Shown here piece after piece: positions 31,023-41,249 of a stretch of DNA of 64,000 nt. This DNA is from Oscheius tipulae (lineage: Eukaryota > Nematoda > Chromadorea > Rhabditida > Rhabditidae), in NCBI GenBank assembly GCA_037178975.1, contig JASJZH010000004.1:2108001-2172000 (forward strand), written 5' to 3'. The notes beneath the pieces are model-generated. The model ran no database searches, had not been told where the DNA came from, and saw only the letters and a list, made by a program, of their open reading frames with translations. Position numbers and translations under genes: made by a program. Position 1 is the stretch's first letter, and each line of letters starts with the position of its first letter.

Positions 31023-31295
31023 GAAATACCTCTTTGTACAAAACACAAAAAACTTTTTGTTGTCGTAGGTAGAATAAAGAAACCTTGTTGTTTGTAAGAG
31101 ACCAGTCGCTTGGTCTCTTACAAACTCTTGGCGAAGCGACTCACATTGTCAGTGCTCATTTTGTAATGCACTTGAATTAACTCGACTTGTCAACGGGTGC
31201 TTTCTAGTATCTCGGTAGCCGGAAAGATGAGAACCGTCGCCTCCAACATTTCACTTTCATGGTTGTTTTCTAGCCATGGCGCCCATCCAGTGCGA

Positions 31296-31338
31296 ATAAC
31301 ACTTGACAGAAAAGGCTACAAACGATGTCAAGTGTTAT
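31296..31338. mobile_element. 43-bp palindrome-ended element, copy 2 (inverted)
   Basis: Reverse-complement copy of 26035-26077, ending in agtgttat. With copy 1 it extends the inverted symmetry around the receptor gene. Confidence 0.7.
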
Positions 31339-31820
31339 GTGAGAACCTTAAAAAGTGAAAAAATGGTGGAAATTCGAAAATTTGGAAACTTCTCCTTCGC
31401 GCGCCAACCCTGAGGGCGAGCATTCAAATTCAGGTGCCGCTGGAAACCGACTATGTTCCGAGATGTAACTCAGCTGTTTGTTGACAATTTTGACTCAAAT
31501 TTGTACAAGCGATTCTTGAGATGAATCCCCAAGATGAGACAAAGAGACAGGCATTTTTCTGAAATTTTTCTACTTGCTTCCAGAACTCTTTTATTATAAA
31601 ACATTTAATTACAAAACAAAAAGTCTAATTGCTTTCCATAAACAATTTGCAAAGCTCCAAAATTTTAAAACCCTATAATTACTACGAGTCTACCAAGGGA
31701 CAGTATACGTCAGACTTGCCTCGCAGGATGGTTAGTTCTTCTAGCTCCCAGTCGAAAACGTAGCTCTACTTTTAGAACAAGTCTGTCCCGCTCGAAGCCC
31801 CGAAGCAGCAGGAGAAGTAC

Positions 31821-34800
31821 ATGGTCGACGAGAAGACTCTCAGCTGCGATATCTGCCTCGACGTCCTCTACAACCCTCTCAGGTTAGTCCTTTTCCTGAA
31901 TGATTTGGCTGGGTGTAGCGTAATAGATATTTGGAAGTTCTGGAACATTCGAAACATAGAAGCCTGCTAGATGAACCAATGCGTTCCAGCGCCTCAAAAC
32001 GTCTTTCTTCTAACTTTTGGACGGAAACTTTCAATGTTTTGAATGACAAACTGGGCGAAATGGAAATTGTTGGTAGTGGGAGCTATTGTGAGAGTCAAAC
32101 TCTCTTGTTTCAAGGTTTTGGTATTGTTCGGAGCTCTTGATTTGGAATGCTTGCAAGGCTGCTTTGTCGTAAAGCAACTAATTTTAAATAGAAATTGGTG
32201 TAATTTGTAGTAAGAACCGCAGTGGCAATCGAAAGTTTTGTGTTTAAATGTTTGGTTAGTAGTATAAATATGGCGTTTCTGGCGCACCCATTTGCCCAGA
32301 TACTTCACCATCAAATTTTCACCCTTTTTTCGCATTAAAAGAGACGAAGATCTTCAAAATACAATGCAAAATAGACCATTGAATTTTTACCCACTAGTGC
32401 ATCCAATAATCCTACTAGCAAACTTGATACTCACACCTCCTCCTCCCAAATCCCACACTCGCCGCAATCCCCCATTTTTACGAATTTCAACATCTTTTAT
32501 GGCTAAAATACCTCAAATTGTTTACGATATTCACACAAAACACTCATCCCAATGTGGGAAACCCTGGTTCACCCAAACCGCCCTCTTTCATATTTTGGCA
32601 CTAACCGTTCAAATATGAGCGATTGTTGATTTTTGTGAACTTGGATGTTTGCAGGTTTTTTCTTTGTGTAAATGGTTTATTCTATGATTTAACCAGCAGC
32701 CGGCGGCAGCTTCGCAGCCCTTTGGCCTTTGCTTAGAATTGACCACAGGCGGCTGCGCCGCTTCCCTAGTAGCAGTTTCTTCTACAGCTGGCTTGTCCCC
32801 TTGACTCTTGACATGAAATGACTTGTCAGCTTTTTTGGGTATTAGGGTTGACATGCAATTGTGTGGACACCATGACAGACGGACGGACACCGTTGCGCTT
32901 TATTAATAGAGACGTCTCCGACTGCTTTGCCGTCCTTTTGCCTACAGTTTGCATTGGTGACTGCGTCACTTCGTAATAATGAAAGACGCCCAGTGACTTC
33001 ATTGGGAGAAAAACAAAGTTCTATAGCGCACCCAAAGTTGTCTTGTTAACCAATATAGGCAATAACTGTTTTTGAACAACAAAACTTCTAGACAACTAAT
33101 TGGCACGCTTCTGTTTCGTGGCCACGGACAAACAAACAAACAGAGTCCTCCACAGAAACCATCGCGCTTTAGATAAAGTTAGATGTTTATGGGAAAGTCA
33201 AAAAACCATTGACAAATTATGATATTGTAAACCTACTATAAGAATAAAAAATAGTAAACTTCATAAATGTTAAAACAATAAGAAGTTATATTGGATTAAT
33301 TTCTAATCATCAATTCTTATTTTTCCTTTTTTTTTCCTTGGTGTCGGTTTTCAAGTTCTCTTTCAGCATCTCTAGCTGCGGCGGCACGGAAGTCACCCAT
33401 ACTGAGAAAATAGTAATTCGTAATGTTAACCGTCACGTCACATATTTTTTTTATCCCAGCTGAGCCTGTTGCTAGAACTCTGAAAAAAATAAATTATAAT
33501 TGTTTCATAATGTCTAATTAATATCCACTACATAATATAATAGTGGAACTAATCAGTATCAGAGATGTTAATCGTTCGAAAATCGATTCGAAGTTCGAAA
33601 TCGACATCTCTGATAGGTATCCACTACATTATATTTCAACTAAAATTAAATGAATGTTTCCACAAAAACCTACTTGCAAAATGTGGTAATGGATTTTGTC
33701 GCGTTTTCTACATCAGTAGTTGAAGTAACTTCTTCATGAAAATGATGCTTCTTCGTCTTTAGATGGGGGCTCTGAATCTTCTCAAAAATATCGCCGGCCT
33801 TCGTCAACGCGTTAAACGAATGTGAATCCGAGGAAGCGCGATTGGCGAATTGAGCATTATGGTTGTATTCTTCAGAAGACAACCAAGACCTAAGAATCTA
33901 AATATGAAAATTATGGTTTTCAACATTATCAACAACCTCGATCAACTTGTTACGTGCTTAGTAACCGGCAACTAAACCAATTGCTAAGCCAATAGCTGCA
34001 CCACCAAGAGGTCCACCAAAACCCACACTTGCACCCATAAGTGCAATACCACCTACACGATCATAACCAATGTGCGAATAACTTGTTGTTGAGAACACTC
34101 CATGTTGAATTATTCTAGTAATTTTTTTTTAACCATTCAAAAGTAATTCGTGATCATATTAAAAAAGATCATAAAAATGCGACACAGAGAGCTCTAGAGA
34201 AACGACAATACAGAAGCAGAAAAAAGAGGAAAGAGAGGATTGAGAAAAATTTCGATTAATAAGACCTTCGAGAACGTTCGGATGCTGATGAGCAGAGGGA
34301 GGAGTGTTTATTGATAAGAACTGTCTTCTACACGTTCTCGAATGATCGGGAAGCGGAAGGGAGAGGAGACTGTGAAAGATTGTATGACGTGTCAAATACA
34401 CATGAAAATCTTCAAAAATGGTTAAGAAATATGTTAATTATGAAATTGTTTCTAACAATGGAATAAATCCCTTGTACAGTAAAACGATCAGACTTTTCGA
34501 AAACAATTGGACAAAACAAATAACATCGGTTAGCAATCATTATCCTACTATTTTTTCCATAATAAATGACATTCCTTACCCTCAATGAGGGAAGTGAAGT
34601 CACAAACTTGAGAAGGAGAACAAGAAGACTGATTCTCCAGCAGAAGGAGTGCTTTTTTATAGTGGTGTTAATTTCTCACCGCTGGTTATTACACCAATGG
34701 TGAGAAATTGGCTCTGTCTGCTTTATAGTGGTGATAACACCAGAGATGTACAGAGAGACAGAGAGACAGCTACTTATCTGTACCAGTGAATTCCTTCAAA

Positions 34801-37157
34801 TTCTTTTGGACTGTTTTCTTGACCCTCCGCAAAATGAGGTCACTGGCAGTGACCTATGAACAGTTCATGAATCGGACCTCTTGCTCAGGAAAAAAATGAC
34901 TACGACCCGTGGGCCAGGAATGAAGTGATCATACGATCCATACGTTTTCATATCACGACAATTTTCTCCCCAGTATCACATGAGGTTGTAAACAGGAACA
35001 ATAATGAAATCAATCGACACCGTAAATCTTTATAGCATATCGCACTCTTCGCAGAAAACTTTGTACGAATGATTTCGCTATTGGTGGACTTGATAGGGTA
35101 CTGAGTAATGCCCAAGTTACCACGGCTAACCAACTTCTCTTTTATAGTGGTGTTAACTTCTCACCATTGGTGTAATCACCAGTGGTGAGAAGCTGTCAAG
35201 GTTTCTATCTAGCCTCTTGTTCGAATGAAAACTTGCTGCTATTCTACTGTTAGTGATACTGAAAAGCAGATGGTATTTTCTTTTTTATCACGACAAACTT
35301 CTCACCAGTGTCACATGAGGTTGTAAGCAGATGAAATGAATGTTTGCAGCTCACTTGATAAAAACCCTGATGGCATAGCAAAGACATATTGACTTGGATA
35401 CCTTGACAAACAGGTCAAATATAACCCAAACTTATTGAAGTCAAGTATGTTTCACAGCTCTATCATAACAAATAAGCAAACAATAAAGCAACGTATTTAT
35501 TCATTGAAAAGGAGATTAGAGGTGGAATGGTAAATGGCGTGCAAAATATGCAAAAGCTAACAATAACTGTATGCAAGACTTTTATCCCCGGGAAGTAAGC
35601 AAGTATTTAATGTATTTAGATGCTAATAATTTATATGGATGGGCAATAATTCAAAAATTACCTTATGACGAATTAAGATTTGAGGAGAATTTCGATGAGA
35701 ATAATAGTTTTGCCGATGCTTCGCATTTCTCAGTTGAAGAACTAGAGAAATACGTTGAAAAACTAAATAAGATAGGAAAAGGTTGCATATTAGAAGTAGA
35801 CTTAGAGTACGCACCAGCATTACATAACAAGTTTAGCGATTTTCCATTCTGCCCACAAAATAAAAAAATAAATCAACAAAAGGCTAAACGAATGAATACG
35901 TTGTTTGATAAAGAAAAATATGTAATCTACCATAAAAATTCAAGCATTGGATTATGGGTTGAAATTAAAGAAAATACATAGAATTCTGACTAAAGAGAGT
36001 GAAACTTCTGCACCAGGCTGATCACTCGACAGAACTTGGCCATTGCGCTGGCAATTCTGAAAACTTAGATTTAAACAAGATACTCTTTAACTGAGTTCAA
36101 ACGAGAAAACCACTTCAAAAAGTCTTGTGTACCTAAAAAAAAGTTATGTTTCATCGTGCTGTTGTAAGCATAACTGGACGAAATCGGGTATTGCGATTTG
36201 ATAATTCACGAGGCAATAAAACTTCCAAATTTCCAGCGTGGCCCCGTGCAATCACAAGTTCTGTGCCAGCTGCATTCGCCAGTGGTACGACAAGGCTCGC
36301 AGCTGTCCTCGGTGCCGTGTCTACATCCAGTCCCTCACGAAGGACAGCTTCGTCCAGGATGTCGTCGAAGCCTTTCTCAAAAACAACCCAGAAAAGGAGC
36401 GTCCTGAGGCTGCTCGTCGCGAGGCCGATCGTCTGGAACTGCAGCTTCTTCAGAAGGATCTCATGATGAACGAAGACGAGACGGAAGAGGAGGATGATTA
36501 CGACATGATGATGACGGACGACGACTACAGCTTCATGACCGATGACCTCAGCTACTATGGGGCTCATCAAGGCGACTTTGTCGAGGAGCAGATGCGTGCC
36601 CGGGTCGAGCTTCTTCGTCGTGGCCATGAGCCCGTCCAGCAGCAGCAGAGGAATGGTCTCCGCCGCCTCTGGCCCAATGATCCAGTCCCTCCGGTAGCCT
36701 TCAACAATCGTCAGATTGTCCAGCAGCAGCAGAACGTCGTCATCGAGCCGGGAGCTCGTGCTAACGGAGGCATTTTCATCGCCGGCCACGGAAATCGCCT
36801 GGTGGTGAACAATCGTCGTGAGGGTGGGTCAAGTTTTCAAACTTTTTGTACAGAGAGAGAGGCAGAGAGACAGAAGGACTTCCAGATAGGATGATGAGTC
36901 CTGTGCGCGCCGTCGATTTGGACGAGACTGCCTCCTCTGCTGAGGACACTTCGCCTCGTCGTGTCGAGACTCCGCGTCCGCCTCGCCGCAACATCCCCCT
37001 TGTCCCCGAGAGACGCGTCTTCCGCGACACTCCGGATCGCCGTCGTCAGCGTGGTGAGCCCCCGATGCCGATCGCTCGTCCCGTCTCGCCGCCTCTCCCC
37101 GCCCAGCCGCTCCGTCCGGCTCGAGAAGCTCCCTACTGTCTGCGTCCCCGTCGCTAG
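31821..37157 (+). CDS. CHFR-like RING-finger protein (probable E3 ubiquitin ligase)
   Basis: Exons 31821-31882 (its exon opens at 31776), 36237-36823 and 36886-37157; 306 residues from the first ATG shown, though an earlier start is possible. The RING is C3HC4: C9, C12, C25, H27, C30, C33, C44, C47 (SCDICLDVLYNP, then APCNHKFCASCIRQWYD, then CPRCR). After it, DVVEAFLKNNPEKERPE resembles the CHFR segment 'NLVEAYLIQHPDKSR', which sets it apart from generic RING proteins. There is no FHA domain, unlike vertebrate CHFR. An acidic Met/Asp-rich linker (residues about 105-135), Gln-rich stretches and an Arg/Pro-rich tail ending CLRPRR follow. The expected role is E2-dependent ubiquitin transfer; substrates are unknown. 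The first intron (4.35 kb) splits the RING between C12 and C25 and contains a broken Polinton fragment. Confidence 0.82.
31883..33199. other. Left part of the 4.35-kb intron splitting the RING domain
   Basis: Non-coding. Two strings related to gcgcttta plus a gacggacgga or caaacaaac tail occur at 32880-32910 and 33140-33175. A similar string in reverse lies near 1766-1795, suggesting a dispersed repeat. Open frames at 32292-32618 and 32609-32890 have no recognisable features. Confidence 0.45.
33560..33612. mobile_element. Short hAT-type MITE
   Basis: The 53-bp element starts CAGAGATG and ends CATCTCTG, the terminal pattern of hAT elements. The flanks (atcagtat and ataggtat) agree at 6 of 8 positions, consistent with a decayed 8-bp target duplication. 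The interior is palindromic around ttcgaa. Confidence 0.65.
33640..34090 (-). mobile_element. AT-rich segment, possibly more of the same Polinton fossil
   Basis: On the minus strand there is a Gly-rich hydrophobic peptide (GGPLGGAAIGLAIGLVAGY) and a separate short frame at 33670-33882. Composition and codon use match the DNA-polymerase fragment at 35571-35981 more than the host exons. Small hydrophobic virion-like proteins occur in Polintons, so this may be a second broken part, but I cannot name it. Confidence 0.3.
34573..35350. repeat. Cluster 1 of the 'tatagtggtg / cttctcacc' repeat family
   Basis: Contains agaaggagaacaagaagact near 34610, hairpins around tttatagtggtgttaa with cttctcacc...ggtgagaag arms (34650-34700 and 35138-35197), and gtatcacatgaggttgtaa-type strings at about 34973 and 35305. 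The same modules make up 39.87-42.9 kb. Confidence 0.75.
35571..35981 (+). mobile_element. Polinton/Maverick fossil: fragment of protein-primed DNA polymerase B
   Basis: An AT-rich open stretch of 136 codons. It carries YLMYLDANNLYGWAI followed by KLPYDELRF and later GCILEVDLEYAPALHNKFSD. These are hallmark strings of the protein-primed family-B DNA polymerase of Polintons/Mavericks and related viruses. Only part of the polymerase is present; the element is broken. Codon use (A/T-ending) differs strongly from the neighbouring host exons. It sits in the first intron of the CHFR-like gene and on the same strand. The intact open stretch suggests a fairly recent insertion or a recent break. Confidence 0.85.
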
Positions 37158-37713
37158 AAGACGAAGAAGAACTAGGATGGAACGCAGGTTTCTATTATCT
37201 GGGTGTCTGTGAATTTTTTAAAAATGAAAAGTTCTCGTAGCTTATTTGCTTTTGGTAGTCTTATGTCTCACTGACGGGATATACCTAAACGGGGAAACTT
37301 CGAATCTTGCGTCGAGGTTCGCGTCATGTCACACAAAAAATAGTAGCTTTCTGGTTCGATATAGTTCTAGTTAGACACCTAGTACACACAATGGTGACTT
37401 GAACCTATACGCGAGTTTTCGTGCTTTAGCTCAGCATGAAAACGGAACTGCCATAATGATATTCCACACATTGATTGTCAAAAAACAGTAAAAGTCTGTT
37501 CTAAAAAAACCTTGTTACATAAAAAGGTCTCCTAGTCACACTTTTCCTCATTTATCCTCTATAAAGAAAAAATTTAGCGAAGTTGTTCAAAAGTGTTGTC
37601 GTTTGGAAGCTTGCTCGCCTAGTAGCTAGTTCGTCGTCAGGAGGTCTTCCTTCTCCGTCTGGTGAGTAGCTTTCACTTTTGTAGAAAGAGACAGTTCATT
37701 TACAAAACAGAAG
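37158..37713. promoter_or_regulatory. Intergenic spacer and likely promoter region of the TTBK-like kinase
   Basis: Spacer of 556 bp between two genes on the same strand. It ends in ttacaaaacag followed by AAG and the ATG, so a splice acceptor lies 3 nt before the start codon. No internal exon is seen. Confidence 0.45.
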
Positions 37714-39243
37714 ATGTCCTCCTCGTCATCGGAGTTGAAGCCGGAGTTGGATCGTGGCGAGCAGTTGGCCGGCTGGACTATCATCCGTCGCATTGGTAAG
37801 TACTGGCCACTGTCTCTCTCTCTCCGTCTCTGAACTGTACCGAACCCTTTCCAGGCAGTGGCGGATTCGGAACCGTCTACGAGGTCGAAAAGGATGGACA
37901 GCGAGCCGCCATGAAGACCGAGTATGTCTACGAGAAACACTCCGAGGCTCTTTGCAACGAGGTCAAGCAGCTGCGTCTTCTCCAATACTCCCCTCACTTT
38001 TGTCGTCTCTTCCTGGCCTGTCGACAGATCTACAAGATTGAGAGCTACGTCAATGTGATGGTCATGCAGCTCGTGGGACGATCTCTCTCCGCGCTGAGGA
38101 AACAGATGCCGAAGCAGCTCTTCACCCAGGAGACTTCAATCCGACTCGCCAAACAGTGTCTTCAGGGCCTGCAGGACATGCACACGGTTGGACTCATTCA
38201 TAGGTTAGTCTGATTTTTTGTTTCGTATTAGATAGGGAAAAAACGTTATGGACATTCATTATTGCACGAACCTTTGTGTTTCAGATCGGAAATTTAAATG
38301 TGATGTCGATTGTTGTTGATCAAGTTTTTGTAAAAAAAAAAAACTGAAGCTTCTGTTGTATTTCAAGGAAGGAAGGCGGTAGCAACGGACTGCATTCTTT
38401 CGAAATTCTTTGTTGCTTGTAAGTAAAGAAAAGCACCGGTAGACATACGAATTCGAACCTTTTATGTTTTACGTGAGATACCAGAGTAACGCTATTCTGT
38501 TGCTGTTGAACTTTTCGGCAATTTTTTTAGCATGACGTCCAATTCCAATTCATTCTTTGTAGAGATGTGAAGGCGGCCAACTTTGCCTGGAACCCCGAGG
38601 ATCGTCGTGTCTACCTGCTAGATCTTGGCTTCTGTCGTCGCTATCTCGACGTGACCAAGACCGCCGGAGGCCTCCTCCAAACCCGTCATCGTCCCGCCCG
38701 TCGCCGCTTGCCTTTTTCCGGAACCGAAAAGTACTGCTCGGTGAATGTTCACAATCGTGTGGAGCAGTCTCGTCGCGACGATCTCTGGAGCTGGATCTAC
38801 ACGACAGTCGAGTTCCTCGTTGGGAGGCTCAAGTGGGCCGAATACAAGGAGCACGAGGTCTACAGACGCAAGCAGGCCGCCGGCAGTGCCCTCTTTCTAA
38901 ACTGTCCGCGTCAGCTAATCAACTGCTATGATCACATCCGCTTCCTCCACTACGAGAGTCGGCCGGACTACGACTTGCTGCATCGACAGCTGAACAGAGC
39001 TCTGAAAGTAGGTGGAGAGGTAGACGAGAAACAGAGAACAACAAGCTTTTCTAGGAGATGAATGTTAAAGAGACGGATCCGATGGACTGGGAGCTGGGCG
39101 GCTGCCAGTTCGAGTGGCTCCGCGACCAGAAACAAGACAAAAAGAAGAAGGAAGAGGAAAAGAAGCTCAAGGAGATCCATATCGTGAGCTGGGAGACGAG
39201 TTCTATTAGATCCGACGACAGTCAGTCGATGAGAGTTCAGTGA
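37714..39243 (+). CDS. Worm TTBK-like / CK1-superfamily protein kinase, complete
   Basis: Four exons: 37714-37795, 37855-38203, 38563-39007, 39055-39243; 354 residues, phases consistent. Glycine loop IGSGGFGTVYEVEK (about 27-40), ATP-binding lysine K48 in AAMK, catalytic loop HRDVKAANF (D145, N150) and DLG at 164-166 in place of DFG, then the CK1-type GTEKYCSVNVHN segment. This combination is typical of the large nematode tau-tubulin-kinase-like branch of the CK1 superfamily, many members of which are germline or sperm expressed. The C-terminus is Lys/Glu-rich. It should phosphorylate Ser/Thr; substrates cannot be inferred. A splice acceptor lies 3 nt before the ATG and an AATAAA is at 39304-39309. 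Codon use is strongly C/G-ending, as in the CHFR-like gene upstream. Confidence 0.9.
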
Positions 39244-39619
39244 AGAATAGAACTGTTACGACTCTAATGAAAACACCATATTATGAGGAGATGCAAGAGA
39301 TTCAATAAACAGGATTTTGCAATGTTTTGTTTTATTATCTTGACTAATGCTACAAGTTTGGTGTAAAAGCGATAGGAGCAACGCACCTCCTGCTGCAAAT
39401 TATACCAGCAGTAAGCGTAAAAACAGTACCGTCCCAGCAATTTCAATGCTCATTTTTTTTGACGGTTTGTGAGAGAAACACTTCTACATAAAAAAATCCA
39501 CGTTTTAAATGTTACAGTAATTGAAAAGTTTATATGAGCTCCCTGACTTTTCAGTTTACACGTTGACAAATTTGACAAATTCTGGCGGTGCGAATCGCTG
39601 GACAGAAGGACAGACAGTT

Positions 39620-40085
39620 CAAGAACGTATTTGGAAAGAGTGTATAGTAGTGAGCAACTTCCGGACAAGAGTAGTTTTCTGGAGACGAGACTAAGAAAAA
39701 AAGTACTGATGGTCTCCATGCCGGAGAAGTGTAATACTGTTTTCGAAGTCGCTAAACCAAAAGACGAAACAGAGAAGACCATATACCGGATGTTTAAAAA
39801 ATTCAAGTATTTATTCAAACAAGAGACTAGAGTGAAAGCTTGAAAGAGACTTTGGAGATGCTGCATGTATCACCATCCATTCTAAAGCAGTCGTCAATGA
39901 GAAAAGTGAATCGACAAACTTGAGAAGGAGAACAAGAAGACTGAATCTCCAGCAAATTGTGTTTGCTTTTATGCTGGTGCTGAGAAATTAAAATTTGTTA
40001 CACCGGCGACGAACTTCTCACCAGTGTCTGTTTTTATAGTGGTGTTTATCACCAGTGAGAAGTTCACTCTGCTTATAAAATTTGA
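39620..40085. repeat. Cluster 2 repeats, left copy
   Basis: 39921-40085 is nearly identical to 42136-42300 (165 bp, same orientation, offset 2215). The part 39640-39800 reappears reverse-complemented at about 42940-43080 and in part at 41985-42060. It includes a hairpin with gaacttctcacc and its inverse. Confidence 0.85.
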
Positions 40086-40640
40086 ACGATCATTGTGGTT
40101 TTCTTCCAAGGGGTGGGTCTACTTATTTTTTGGTTCTGATTCGAACTTGTGGTACTTTTAGAAAAAGAAGGCGCGCCGAAATAGCATGGGTCAGAGATTG
40201 CAGTCGTGAGACAGACAGGCCTGTAATGATGTTACAGGAACAGGTTTATGCTTTGAATGTACACAAAACAAACTTCAATCCTCAGTTTTCAAAAAGATAC
40301 AGTTCGATTAATACCGTAGGTCGGACACACAGTCAGCAGTCGCCGGGAAAATTTTTCTGTTATGATAGAGCTGTGGAACATACTGGACTTCAATAAGTTT
40401 GGGTTCCGCTGTCGTAATTGAAGGGATCTTGTAAAACTTGTTAACCCCAATGTCAAGCATAACTTCTAACCTTAGGTAGTTTCAAAAAGTTGCGAGCAGC
40501 GATAAAAATCATACATTCTTTCGTATGTCAGTCGCTTATGCTCCTCGCGGAGCGATCCAGTACTCTTTGGAACTGTTTTGCCTTCTTCATACTCGTTGTC
40601 ATGCTTACCATATATGTACAAATCTACTCTAACACCCAAA
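40086..40640. pseudogene. Captured fragment of the 7TM receptor gene (exon-2 end plus intron)
   Basis: Matches 28215-28740 in the same orientation, starting in the last receptor exon-2 codons (atcattgtggttttcttcca here) and continuing through the donor into the intron. It joins directly to the left repeat copy at 40085. No other receptor exon is present, so it is a non-functional copy. Confidence 0.8.
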
Positions 40641-40778
40641 ATCTAAGCCTGTAACAATGGATCTCATTCGGCAAGAATGAGTCGATTTTGGCAACAGACT
40701 GATCCTTCGACCTATACTCTTTACAATCCGTTCATTACGAGATAGGTCGAGTTCAATCCTCTGATCCCCTTCGGTCAC

Positions 40779-40784
40779 TATAAA
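40779..40784 (+). promoter_or_regulatory. TATA-like box of the C6-like gene
   Basis: TATAAA 31 bp upstream of the ATG at 40815. Confidence 0.4.
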
Positions 40785-40814
40785 TGTCGAGATCATCTTT
40801 GTTGCAAACCGACA

Positions 40815-41249
40815 ATGTTCCGCGTCCTTATTCTTCTCGCTCTGGCCACTGCTGCTTCAGCTACATGTAACAACTGCACCTGTTCGCTGGATCAACTCAC
40901 CTTTGTCAAAGCCAACCCATCCAACTTCGGAGCCGTTGATGCCTCTTACAAGTTGGTTCTATTTAGAAGTAGCCATTCAATATTTTTAGACCAGACTGTC
41001 CGGATCCAGTTACTGGATGCAGTCGTCTTGTTGCCTACTGCCCGGGTCGGCCAGGCTATATGAGTGGAATGGAGTTGAGCGGTGTCATGCCTGCAGCACC
41101 AGTCAACGGAGTTGGTTAAATTCCATAGAGAAATAACATGAGCATTCCAGCCCACATATGCCAGCTTAACCTGCAGAAATGGAGAGTGGTTCTACATAAC
41201 TGTGAAAGTAGACTCCGTCACCTGTTGGGAGATTCAAAGCAGTAAATAA
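40815..41249 (+). CDS. Secreted Cys-rich protein, nematode C6-like domain
   Basis: Three exons: 40815-40951, 40990-41110, 41151-41249; 118 residues. Introns are only 38 and 40 bp, both starting gttggtt. The N-terminus MFRVLILLALATAASA is a clear signal peptide. The mature part has eight cysteines, with CNNCTC near the start, a GCSRLVAYC motif and SLTCRNGEWFY near the end. This spacing resembles the nematode C6 (formerly DUF281) secreted family, in which 'C..V.A.C' and 'TC..G.W' motifs recur; the function of that family is unknown. A TATA-like box (tataaa, 40779-40784) lies about 30 bp before the ATG. An AATAAA overlaps the stop codon. An antisense frame overlaps exon 3 and cannot be excluded. 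Confidence 0.68.

Noticed and set aside
31741-31775. ATGGTTAGTTC start upstream of the RING exon, joined through a very short gap
   Set aside because: It would need a 16-bp intron,far shorter than any other intron here. The later ATG at 31821 or an upstream exon is more likely.
32292-32618. 108-codon frame in the CHFR-like intron
   Set aside because: Low-complexity, Pro- and Thr-rich translation without motifs or codon bias. Most likely intron sequence.
36151-36789. 212-codon open frame on the minus strand
   Set aside because: It is the antisense shadow of the long second exon of the CHFR-like gene, whose RING motif and splice phases are clear.
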